The position numbers and the translations under genes were made by a program. A DNA stretch of 5,268 bases from Clostridiales bacterium. GTDB taxonomy: Bacteria > Bacillota > Clostridia > Christensenellales > Borkfalkiaceae. Under the pieces are notes generated by a model, which worked only from the letters and a program-made list of their open reading frames with translations, did not search any database and was not told the origin of the DNA. The stretch spans positions 1 to 5,268 of the forward strand of contig JAJWOJ010000166.1 of the NCBI GenBank assembly GCA_021635425.1. Direction: 5' to 3'. Below, piece after piece: positions 1-5,267 of the stretch (the stretch's first letter is position 1; each line of letters opens with the position of its first letter).

Positions 1-37
1 ATGAAAACAAAAGATAAAAACCTGCATAACTACTAAG

Positions 38-96
38 AAAATAGAAAAACACTATCGATAATCGAACCGTCGGGGTTCAAATTTCGATAGTGTTTT
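38..96 (-). terminator. Large hairpin terminator after tRNA-Ser
   Basis: A perfect 13-bp stem is formed by 46-58 and 84-96, starting only 5 bases beyond the tRNA 3' end. On the minus strand the stem ends in a run of five T followed by C, T, A and four more T, which fits rho-independent termination of the tRNA transcript. The 25-base loop holds a second hairpin (64-68 with 74-78, extendable to about 7 bp with one G-U pair), giving a two-tier structure. The outer A/T flanks could also work weakly in the plus direction, but no plus-strand gene is seen. The loop contains a 10-base complement of the tRNA T arm. Confidence 0.75.
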
Positions 97-100
97 CATA

Positions 101-194
101 TGGCGGAGAAAGAGGGATTTGAACCCTCGCTACGGTTTAAAGCCATACTACTCCCTTAGCAGGGGAGCCCCTTCGGCCTCTTGGGTATTTCTCC
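101..194 (-). tRNA. tRNA-Ser (anticodon GCU)
   Basis: A complete class II tRNA of 94 bases including an encoded CCA at 103-101. On the minus strand the acceptor stem GGAGAAA pairs with TTTCTCC, followed by discriminator G and CCA. The D stem is CCC/GGG, and the anticodon stem CTCCC/GGGAG encloses the loop CTGCTAA, which places anticodon GCT at 160-158. It decodes AGC and AGU serine codons. The long variable arm folds as TATGG/CCGTA, as expected for serine tRNAs, and the T arm is GAGGG-TTCAAAT-CCCTC. The gene has its own promoter and terminator. No integrase gene or duplicated tRNA end that would mark an integrated element is present. Confidence 0.98.
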
Positions 195-250
195 GTGCAT
201 GACCGAATTATTTGCGCAACGAATGGTTACGCTCCTTTAATTGCCTGTAT

Positions 251-279
251 ATATTAACATATTTTTTTCATTCGGTCAA
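251..279 (-). promoter_or_regulatory. Sigma-A promoter of tRNA-Ser
   Basis: The -35 box TTGACC (279-274), a 17-bp A-rich spacer, and the -10 box TAATAT (256-251) preceded by TG at the extended -10 position. The predicted start is near G244, giving a 50-base leader before the mature tRNA 5' end, to be removed by RNase P. The 9-base sequence covering most of the -35 box (270-278) is repeated in inverted orientation at 200-208, in the leader. Confidence 0.85.
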
Positions 280-283
280 GAAT

Positions 284-304
284 TTTTCGGCTTAAAACCG
301 AAAA
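284..304 (-). other. Weak hairpin downstream of the amidohydrolase
   Basis: 284-290 (ttttcgg) and 298-304 (ccgaaaa) form a perfect 7-bp stem with a 7-base loop, 84 bases past the amidohydrolase stop and 5 bases upstream of the tRNA promoter -35 box. It is AT-rich and has no T run after it on the minus strand, so it is a poor intrinsic terminator. Nothing else in 195-387 looks like a better one, so the amidohydrolase transcript may run on into the tRNA gene. Confidence 0.35.
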
Positions 305-387
305 TAATTTATTTTTTCCAAAATCGCACCGAAATCGCGATAGATAGCCACAGACAAGCCGCTATAACAAAGCGCAATCACTTGCGG

Positions 388-1674
388 CTAATCGAGATAT
401 TTATCGAGTTCGCGCTCTACCCGTTTATTGATTTTCACCTTCGGCTTATCGTAAACCTTTCCGCGCGCTATTACCGTTTCTATACGGCGCAAGGCTCTCA
501 AATCGTCGAGAGGATTTTTTGCGGTTACTATCATGTCGGCAAACTTTCCCTCTTCTATCGTTCCCGTTTCGCTTCCTATGCCCGCCATTTCCGCACCGAG
601 ACTCGTCGCGGAATATAATGCAAAAGCGTTGGTTACGCCGACGTATTTATGAAAATAATACAATTCGCGCCAGAAATCGTACTGCGTTATCCACGGGCAG
701 CCGACGTCGTTCCCGAGGACTACCGGGATATCGTTTTCGATTGCCGCTTTTGCACACTCTGTTATCCCTTCGAAAACGATTTTGCCGTTATATTTTTCGA
801 TGTCGGACGCATTTGAAACCGACCTGTCGAAAAGGGCGTAAGGAAGCGCGGGAGAAATTGTAGCACACAAAAACGCATGACGTTTTTTAAACAATTCTAT
901 GATTTCGCCGGTGGGTTTTGCACCGTGTTCTATAGAGTCCACTCCGTTTTCGAGCGCAACCTTAACACCCTCTGTCGATTCGACGTGAGCCGCAACCTTA
1001 TACCCTTCCGCATGAGCTTTTTCGCATATCGCTTTAACCGTTTCGGGAGGCATTTTTAATTCGCCCGGTACGCCTTTTTCTTTCGCGTCCAAAACGCCGC
1101 CCGTAATCATCAACTTCACTATATCTATGCCCTCGGATTTGCCTTTTTCCAATATTTCGAGAGCCTCGTCGACGCTTTTCGCCGCAATCGCGACAGAACC
1201 CGCCATATGCCCGCCGGGGACGGAAATCCCTTGATTTGCGGCAATGATACGAGGACCTGTTTTCTTGCCTTTTAAAATATCGTCGCGAAGCTTAGTGTCG
1301 AAATCGGCAAGTCCGCCGACGGTGCGGATCGTGGTAACGCCGCTCATAAGTTCGGTTTTCGCAAAATCCGAAACCATTTTATAGGCAATCGCACGCGTAA
1401 GCGCGGTACTCATGATTGTTTTTACGAGTTTTTCGTTGTCGCGCTGTTTTTTCTGAGGTTTTCCGTTGCCCGCAAGATGCACGTGCATGTTGATAAGCCC
1501 GGGCATAAGGTATTTACCGTTTAAATCTATAAATTTATACCCTTCCGTATTCGCTTCGCGTAAAGGCAGGATTTTGCTTATTTTTTCGCCGTCCACAAGG
1601 ACGCATAAGCCTTCCTCTGCCGACATATCTTTCTTTCCGTTAAGAATTTTTCCGTTTATAATCGCGTATTTCAT
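388..1674 (-). CDS. Metal-dependent amidohydrolase (Xaa-Arg/Xaa-Pro dipeptidase-like)
   Basis: A 428-residue, full-length member of the amidohydrolase superfamily (Amidohydro_1, TIM barrel), probably cytoplasmic because no signal peptide is seen. An N-terminal beta segment (residues 3-56, YAIINGKIL to NGKYLMPGL) leads into the barrel. All ligands of a binuclear subtype I site are present: H64 and H66 (MHVHLAG), K187 as the likely carboxylated lysine (VKLMITGG), H230 (AAHVEST), H250 (SIEHG) and the catalytic D323 (GNDVG). GVTTIR and GPRI motifs and the conserved GGH at 154-156 place it near the imidazolonepropionase-like and Xaa-Arg/Lys or Xaa-Pro dipeptidase group. That group hydrolyses dipeptides or acylated amino acids, so the actual substrate is uncertain. 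The C-terminal 375-410 strands (EEGKFADMIV, GKVYDK) close the beta sandwich. Starting at this ATG keeps the first beta strand; the next Met (17) would delete it. There is no Shine-Dalgarno, and the promoter -10 box ends 6 bases before the ATG. It is likely a single-gene transcript. Confidence 0.93.
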   Translation of the reverse strand: MKYAIINGKILNGKKDMSAEEGLCVLVDGEKISKILPLREANTEGYKFIDLNGKYLMPGLINMHVHLAGNGKPQKKQRDNEKLVKTIMSTALTRAIAYKMVSDFAKTELMSGVTTIRTVGGLADFDTKLRDDILKGKKTGPRIIAANQGISVPGGHMAGSVAIAAKSVDEALEILEKGKSEGIDIVKLMITGGVLDAKEKGVPGELKMPPETVKAICEKAHAEGYKVAAHVESTEGVKVALENGVDSIEHGAKPTGEIIELFKKRHAFLCATISPALPYALFDRSVSNASDIEKYNGKIVFEGITECAKAAIENDIPVVLGNDVGCPWITQYDFWRELYYFHKYVGVTNAFALYSATSLGAEMAGIGSETGTIEEGKFADMIVTAKNPLDDLRALRRIETVIARGKVYDKPKVKINKRVERELDKYLD

Positions 1675-1680
1675 ATTTTA

Positions 1681-1709
1681 ATTATATATTTAATTTTATT
1701 ATTTGTCAA
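1681..1709 (-). promoter_or_regulatory. Perfect-consensus promoter giving a leaderless mRNA
   Basis: The -35 box TTGACA (1709-1704), exactly 17 bp of A/T-only spacer (1703-1687), and the -10 box TATAAT (1686-1681): both hexamers match the housekeeping sigma consensus at every position. Only 6 bases (TAAAAT) separate the -10 box from the ATG at 1674. The normal start point therefore falls on the A of the start codon, and the mRNA would begin with AUG and carry no ribosome binding site. Confidence 0.87.
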
Positions 1710-1753
1710 CACCCCCGACATTGCATATTAACGATACAATGCGGATTAACTAC

Positions 1754-1797
1754 AAATAATACAAAACGAATCGGCGCAGTTTCGAGCGCCGATTCGT
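1754..1797 (-). terminator. Rho-independent terminator of the abrB-lyase-EamA operon
   Basis: A perfect 12-bp stem (1766-1777 with 1786-1797, arm acgaatcggcgc) with an 8-base loop. On the minus strand it is followed by TTTTG and a T-rich tail. It lies 63 bases past the transporter stop codon and insulates the amidohydrolase promoter from the operon. Confidence 0.9.
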
Positions 1798-1813
1798 AAA
1801 TTGCGATATTTAA

Positions 1814-1835
1814 TTTCAGAACAATCGTTCCGAAA
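1814..1835 (-). other. 3' UTR hairpin upstream of the operon terminator
   Basis: 1814-1822 and 1827-1835 form a 9-bp stem with one G-U pair and a 4-base loop. It lies 25 bases after the transporter stop and 16 bases before the terminator stem. No T run follows it, so it is not a terminator by itself. It may protect the mRNA 3' end or may be incidental. Confidence 0.4.
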
Positions 1836-1860
1836 GTTTTTGCTTTGCTTTATTTTAGAA

Positions 1861-2781
1861 TTACTCTCCGCCGAACGCGCCGAGTATCGCTATGCCGACA
1901 ACGGTTATCGCTATTGTAAGGTAATGTTTCCAGGAAAGCCTTTCTTTAAGGAAAATAGCGCTCCACACCACGGATAATACGCAATAGCAGGAAATAATCG
2001 GAGCCGCCGCCACGGCGTTCTGACCAAGCGCGAATATGTACGCGAACTGCCCTGCGGTTTCGCAAACCGCGCCGATGAGCTTCGGTCCTTCGCGCTTTAT
2101 CTGCGGCTTATCGCGTTTTATCGCAAAGGCGTAAATCGCCGCGACTATTCCGCACGCGAAGAAAGTGAGTTCGTATGCGACGTTTGCAACGTCTTCGTTC
2201 AAAGTTTCGAGAATAAACGTATCCGCAACGGTTCCCGCCGCGTCGATAAAGCAATAAAGCACGGGCAGAGCGAGCGCGAGCCAGCTTTTGCTGTATTTTA
2301 CGTTTGCATGCTCCTGTCTTCTTTTCCTTATTTCGTCGTCTTCGCTCATTTCGGCAAAACCGAGTCCGCAAACGCCTACGGCGCAGATTACTATACCGAT
2401 AATCGTCATGACGAGTTGCAGATTGCTTTCTATCCCCGCCATATCGAAGAAGAAAATAATGAGGAAAAGCGAAGCGACCGCTCCCGACGTGTTACATATC
2501 GGCGACGAAATGGAAAGCTCGATGTAACGAAGCCCGATATAGCCCAGAACCATCGAAAGAATGTAACAAATCGACGCGGGCAGGTATTTAATGATAACGT
2601 CAAACGAAATGGGAACTTTGTTTACGAAAATTTCGAACATCGCATGAAGACCCATAACAAGTCCGACGGCGACAACCATTTTCCATTGACTGTATTTATC
2701 GTCCGGTTTCGATCCTATTTTGGAAAACAAATCCGAACCGCTCCAACATAAAAGCGCGATAAGCGCAAGAACAAACCACAT
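1861..2781 (-). CDS. EamA-family (DMT superfamily) transporter
   Basis: A 306-residue integral membrane protein with about ten hydrophobic segments in two EamA halves. Approximate segments are 2-19, 34-52, 67-84, 90-112, 122-142, then 166-190, 202-221, 234-252, 258-277 and 285-303. The halves are joined by a charged loop (143-165, rich in E, D, R and K) that should be cytoplasmic. The second half ends in the typical EamA pattern: a Pro-initiated helix PIISCYC, then the FLKERLSW turn and a Gly-rich last helix. Length and topology are normal for the family, which exports or imports small metabolites such as amino acids, drugs or nucleotide precursors. The substrate cannot be read from sequence. 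The gene follows the PLP lyase by 14 bases; its Shine-Dalgarno AAGGAAG overlaps the lyase stop codon, 9 bases from the ATG. This coupling suggests it carries a substrate or product of that enzyme (inference). Confidence 0.92.
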   Translation of the reverse strand: MWFVLALIALLCWSGSDLFSKIGSKPDDKYSQWKMVVAVGLVMGLHAMFEIFVNKVPISFDVIIKYLPASICYILSMVLGYIGLRYIELSISSPICNTSGAVASLFLIIFFFDMAGIESNLQLVMTIIGIVICAVGVCGLGFAEMSEDDEIRKRRQEHANVKYSKSWLALALPVLYCFIDAAGTVADTFILETLNEDVANVAYELTFFACGIVAAIYAFAIKRDKPQIKREGPKLIGAVCETAGQFAYIFALGQNAVAAAPIISCYCVLSVVWSAIFLKERLSWKHYLTIAITVVGIAILGAFGGE

Positions 2782-2795
2782 TTTTTTACACTTCC

Positions 2796-4076
2796 TTAAA
2801 GTTTTACAAGTCCCGAATTAAGCATCTCCTGAAGAGATGTTAAAATTCCGATTTTAGCGTGATACCAGGTAAGTCCGCCCTGGAAGAATACCGCATAAGG
2901 CTCTCTTATCGGCCCGTCGGCAGAAAGCTCTATCGAAGAGCCTTGAATGAACGCGCCCGCCGCCATGATTACTTCGCTTTCATACCCCGGCATTTCCCAC
3001 GGAATAGGCGTTACGTAACTGTCTACGGGGGCGGATTCCTGAATTCCTTTGCAGAACGCGATCATACCCTCTTTGCTGCCGAGTTCGACCGCCTGAATTA
3101 TATCGTGTCTCTCCTCTTTCGCGGAAGGGAAAACCTTAAAACCTAAGCGTTCGTACACTTCCGCGGCGAAAATCGCGCCCTTTTCCGCGCCCGCGACGAC
3201 CGTGGGAGCAAGGAAAAATCCCTGATAAAAACTCTGCATTACGCCGAGGCTCGCGCCTACTTCCTGACCGAGTCCCGGAGCGGAAAGTCTGTACGCGCAC
3301 CTGTCGACGCATTCTTTTGTTCCGCAGATATACCCGCCTATCGGAGCCAATCCGCCGCCCGGGTTTTTAATGAGCGAACCTACCGTCATATCCGCGCCGA
3401 CGTCCGACGGCTCGATTTCCTCTACGAATTCGCCGTAACAGTTATCGACCATAACGATTACGTTCGGCTTTATCTTCTTGACAAACGCGATGAGTTCGCC
3501 TATCTGCTTAACCGAAAACGTGGGTCTTGTCTGATAGCCCTTGCTGCGCTGAATGGTTACGAGCTTGGTCTTTTCGCTTATCGCCCTTGCGATATTGTCG
3601 TAATCGAACGAGCCGTCGGGAAGAAGGTCGACCTGCTTATACGAAACGCCGTATTCTTTAAGCGAGCATTTGCTTTCCCTTATGCCGATAACCTCTTCGA
3701 GCGTATCGTACGGCTTGCCTACGGGCGATAAAAGCTCGTCGCCGGGAAGAAGATTTGCGGAGAGAGCGACGGTTAAAGCGTGCGTTCCGCAAACTATCTG
3801 CGGGCGAACGAGCGCCGCTTCCGTATGGAACGCGTCCGCATAAACTTTTTCTATCTTGTCTCTTCCGAGATCGTTATAACCATACCCGGTGGAAGCCGCG
3901 AAGCATGCCGCGTCCACTCTGTTCTTTTTCATCGCGGAAAGAACCTTGCATTGATTATACTCCGCCGTTTTGTCGATTTTCGTAAACCGATCTTTCAGCT
4001 CCTCGATTATCTTTTCCCCGAAATTATAAACTTCGTCGGAAATACCGAGTTCTTTGTATGCATTCGTTATATTCAT
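2796..4076 (-). CDS. PLP-dependent lyase, methionine gamma-lyase/YnbB (aluminium resistance) family
   Basis: A 426-residue cytoplasmic fold-type I PLP enzyme of the Pfam Met_gamma_lyase family, formerly annotated as aluminium resistance protein, like Bacillus YnbB. With the ATG at 4076 as residue 1, the main features are GYGYND (64-69), the cofactor phosphate loop CGTHA (96-100), the ring-nitrogen Asp in VDNCYGEF (D211), and the Schiff-base lysine in SLIKNPGGG (K237). These support an active enzyme of normal length. The family is related to gamma-lyases that split sulfur amino acids to a 2-oxo acid, ammonia and a thiol, but the substrate of this branch is not firmly known. The open frame extends to a GTG at 4088 directly after the upstream TAG. 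The ATG at 4076 is preferred because AGGTG (4090-4086), overlapping that stop, is 9 bases away, and MNITNAYKELGI is the natural N-terminus. It is the middle gene of the operon, 12 bases after the AbrB-like gene. Confidence 0.93.
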   Translation of the reverse strand: MNITNAYKELGISDEVYNFGEKIIEELKDRFTKIDKTAEYNQCKVLSAMKKNRVDAACFAASTGYGYNDLGRDKIEKVYADAFHTEAALVRPQIVCGTHALTVALSANLLPGDELLSPVGKPYDTLEEVIGIRESKCSLKEYGVSYKQVDLLPDGSFDYDNIARAISEKTKLVTIQRSKGYQTRPTFSVKQIGELIAFVKKIKPNVIVMVDNCYGEFVEEIEPSDVGADMTVGSLIKNPGGGLAPIGGYICGTKECVDRCAYRLSAPGLGQEVGASLGVMQSFYQGFFLAPTVVAGAEKGAIFAAEVYERLGFKVFPSAKEERHDIIQAVELGSKEGMIAFCKGIQESAPVDSYVTPIPWEMPGYESEVIMAAGAFIQGSSIELSADGPIREPYAVFFQGGLTWYHAKIGILTSLQEMLNSGLVKL

Positions 4077-4088
4077 CTTTAGTTGCAC

Positions 4089-4328
4089 CTATTGATTGTT
4101 TTTGATTTTTTCTATTATTTCGTCAGCCGTTTTGTTTAAAACGTCGAGCTTGGTTATCACAAGCCCGCATGAAACGTCGCCGAAAATGAGCATGGTGTCT
4201 CCAGAAGAAATTCCGAAAGCCTCCCTCGCTTCCTTCGGTATCACTATCTGCCCCTTTTCTCCGACCTTCGCCGTTCCGAACACTCTTTTTTCGGCTGATT
4301 TTGCCAGTATTTGCTTTCCTTTCGGCAT
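4089..4328 (-). CDS. AbrB/MazE/SpoVT-fold transcriptional regulator
   Basis: A 79-residue small DNA-binding protein. Residues 16-60 form one swapped-hairpin AbrB domain: VFGTAKVGEKGQIVIPKEAREAFGI-type strand, turn and strand, with the family hallmarks GQIVIPKE, an Ala-rich short helix, and GI-SSGD before the LIF strand. The C-terminal 20 residues (DVLNKTADEIIEKIKNNQ region) are helical and may aid dimerisation. The lone domain resembles transition-state regulators and antitoxins, but no toxin gene adjoins it, so a local or autoregulatory role is more likely (inference). It is first in the operon, and the lyase starts 12 bases after its stop. Its Shine-Dalgarno GAGAGG is only 4 bases from the ATG, which is short and may limit translation. 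No alternative ATG exists near the N-terminus. Confidence 0.92.
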   Translation of the reverse strand: MPKGKQILAKSAEKRVFGTAKVGEKGQIVIPKEAREAFGISSGDTMLIFGDVSCGLVITKLDVLNKTADEIIEKIKNNQ

Positions 4329-4338
4329 ATTTCCTCTC

Positions 4339-4392
4339 TTATGTTCCGAAAATCCGCTTTCGGAATTGCGTTATACAAATTATACTTTTCAT
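4339..4392 (-). CDS. Putative 17-residue leader peptide upstream of the AbrB-like gene
   Basis: An ATG lies 2 bases from the predicted transcription start (G4394) and opens 17 codons (MKSIICITQFRKRIFGT) ending in TAA. The stop codon is directly followed by the Shine-Dalgarno of the AbrB-like gene, 10 bases from its ATG and in a different frame. There is no room for a ribosome binding site, so translation would need leaderless-type initiation. The codons span an 8-bp hairpin. The evidence is position and layout only; no known leader-peptide family is recognised, and a chance ORF of this size is quite possible. Confidence 0.3.
   Translation of the reverse strand: MKSIICITQFRKRIFGT
4344..4365 (-). 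promoter_or_regulatory. 8-bp palindrome/hairpin in the operon leader
   Basis: 4344-4351 (ttccgaaa) and 4358-4365 (tttcggaa) are perfect inverted repeats around a 6-base loop, inside the 66-base leader and 5 bases upstream of the Shine-Dalgarno. As RNA it would form a stable small hairpin close to the ribosome landing site; as DNA it could be a downstream operator. No T run follows, so it is not a terminator. Confidence 0.45.
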
Positions 4393-4400
4393 ACCGCACG

Positions 4401-4429
4401 ATTATAGCAGATATTTTCGCGAATTGCAA
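4401..4429 (-). promoter_or_regulatory. Promoter of the abrB-lyase-EamA operon
   Basis: The -35 box TTGCAA (4429-4424), a 17-bp spacer, and a perfect -10 box TATAAT (4406-4401) preceded by TGC, an extended -10. The predicted start is G4394, giving a 66-base leader to the ATG at 4328. The 30 bases upstream of the -35 are strongly A/T-rich, which fits an UP element or an AbrB-type binding region. Confidence 0.86.
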
Positions 4430-4461
4430 GCAAATAACGGTATATTTTTTTAAATATTTGC
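4430..4461. promoter_or_regulatory. AT-rich inverted repeat abutting the operon -35 box
   Basis: 4430-4436 (gcaaata) and 4455-4461 (tatttgc) are perfect 7-bp inverted repeats separated by 18 bases of mostly A/T, starting on the base next to the -35 box. Position and composition fit a binding site for a dimeric regulator such as the AbrB-like product, but chance occurrence in AT-rich DNA cannot be excluded. Confidence 0.3.
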
Positions 4462-4464
4462 ATT

Positions 4465-4497
4465 AAAAAAGCTCGCGGGGAAAATTGCCCCGCGAGC
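4465..4497 (-). terminator. Rho-independent terminator of the PHP phosphatase gene
   Basis: A perfect 10-bp GC-rich stem (4471-4480 with 4488-4497, arm gctcgcgggg) with a 7-base loop, followed on the minus strand by six T (4470-4465). The stem starts 19 bases beyond the phosphatase stop codon. It separates that transcript from the operon promoter downstream. Confidence 0.96.
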
Positions 4498-4516
4498 CTT
4501 CGGATATTTTCGGTTA

Positions 4517-5215
4517 TCATTTGCCGAACAGAACTTCTTCCGCGTTTTTGCCGAAAATCGCGTCGGCATACGCTCTGTCCGATTTAGCCACTTTCAGGTA
4601 TGCTTTGTTCATATAATTTTTTCTGTTATAATGCACGTCGCTCCCGACAAGGTCAACGAGTTTATGCTTTAAAAGCTTTTTGACGAAGATATGCTCCGCG
4701 TCGAAAGGACCCGAAACAATCGGTTCGGCATTGACGGAAATAAGCGTTCCGTAACGCTTCAGTTTTTGAACGGCTTCAACCGAACGAAAATACGTATACC
4801 TTTCGATATGCGCGATGACGGGAATATACCCCGCAACGCTCATCGAGTAACAAACTTCGTCGATATCGGGATCGTTTATCACGTCGAACTCGACCAAAGC
4901 ATACTTTCCGCCGTTTATCGTAGGCATCGTTTTTTCTTCGAGAAGCTTCATGAAAAGCGAATGTTTATAAAAAACTTCTCTGCCGTGATACAAGTTGATT
5001 TTTAAGCCCGATTCCTCGGCGGATTTTTTCAATAAATCGAAATTTTCCAGAACGTTTTCGTCCGATTTTTCAAAATAGCCCGTGCGAAGGTGCGGCGTGC
5101 AAACCACCGTTTCAACGCCTTGCGCGATTTCCTCCCGAAGCATCCCGAGCGACGCCTCTAAACTATTCGATCCGTCGTCCACAAACGGAATAACATGCGA
5201 ATGAATATCTGTCAT
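4517..5215 (-). CDS. PHP-domain protein-tyrosine phosphatase, CpsB/YwqE type
   Basis: A 232-residue cytoplasmic metal-dependent phosphatase of the PHP family, close to the 240-255 residues usual for CpsB/YwqE. Characterised members dephosphorylate the autophosphorylated tyrosine kinase that controls capsule or exopolysaccharide export. The metal ligands are visible in order: H5 and H7 (DIHSHVIP, followed by the family's VDDGS), H42 (TPHLR), E80 (GRE), E109 (LVEF), H136 (AHIERY), D193 and H195 (GSDVH). The usual AHPERY motif has Ile in place of Pro here. The start is set by DIHSH standing at the N-terminus and by AAGGGG 8 bases upstream of the ATG. No kinase or glycosyltransferase gene lies in the window; if present, its polysaccharide partners would be upstream, beyond 5268. 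The strong terminator shows this is the last gene of its transcript. Confidence 0.94.
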   Translation of the reverse strand: MTDIHSHVIPFVDDGSNSLEASLGMLREEIAQGVETVVCTPHLRTGYFEKSDENVLENFDLLKKSAEESGLKINLYHGREVFYKHSLFMKLLEEKTMPTINGGKYALVEFDVINDPDIDEVCYSMSVAGYIPVIAHIERYTYFRSVEAVQKLKRYGTLISVNAEPIVSGPFDAEHIFVKKLLKHKLVDLVGSDVHYNRKNYMNKAYLKVAKSDRAYADAIFGKNAEEVLFGK

Positions 5216-5219
5216 ACAC

Positions 5220-5267
5220 TTATCCCCTTATTTTCCCTAAAACGCCAAAGGGTGGTTTAAAGTAAAT
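5220..5267 (-). CDS. Possible C-terminal tail of an upstream gene (partial)
   Basis: One minus-strand frame is open from the window edge for 15 codons (ending FGVLGKIRG) and stops at TAA, 5220-5222, only 4 bases before the phosphatase ATG. The Shine-Dalgarno of the phosphatase gene would lie inside this tail, a usual arrangement for coupled genes, and no promoter is seen in these bases. Fifteen codons are too few to identify a family, and the openness could be chance. Confidence 0.3.
   Translation of the reverse strand: MYFKPPFGVLGKIRG

Noticed and set aside
1..36. An 11-codon plus-strand ORF starting at the first base of the window
   Set aside because: Too short, no visible ribosome site, and everything else is on the minus strand.
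101..194. tRNA-Ser as an integration site of a mobile element
   Set aside because: No integrase, no direct repeat of the tRNA 3' end, and ordinary housekeeping genes alongside.
221..238. A Shine-Dalgarno-like AAAGGAG in the tRNA leader
   Set aside because: No ATG, GTG or TTG follows at a usable distance, so no peptide is supported.
241..863. Plus-strand open frames opposite the amidohydrolase (and similar ones opposite the other genes)
   Set aside because: They overlap genes with clear catalytic motifs and have no recognisable domains; they reflect codon bias of the coding strand.
1624..1626. Met17 of the amidohydrolase as an alternative start, with GGAAAG upstream
   Set aside because: It would remove the first beta strand (YAIINGKIL) that the family normally has, and GGAAAG is a weak site.
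1725..1755. A second promoter upstream of the amidohydrolase (TTGTAG, 19-bp spacer, TAATAT)
   Set aside because: Poor -35 and long spacer compared with the perfect promoter just downstream; kept only as a caveat to the leaderless call.
4077..4088. GTG at 4088 as the start of the PLP lyase
   Set aside because: It would directly follow the upstream stop with the Shine-Dalgarno inside the start region; the ATG at 4076 has AGGTG at a proper 9-base spacing.
4089..4328. AbrB-like protein as the antitoxin of a toxin-antitoxin pair
   Set aside because: The next gene is a full-length PLP enzyme, and no small toxin-like ORF adjoins it.
4329..4394. A riboswitch or T-box in the operon leader
   Set aside because: The 66-base leader is too short for the known classes and has no terminator hairpin.
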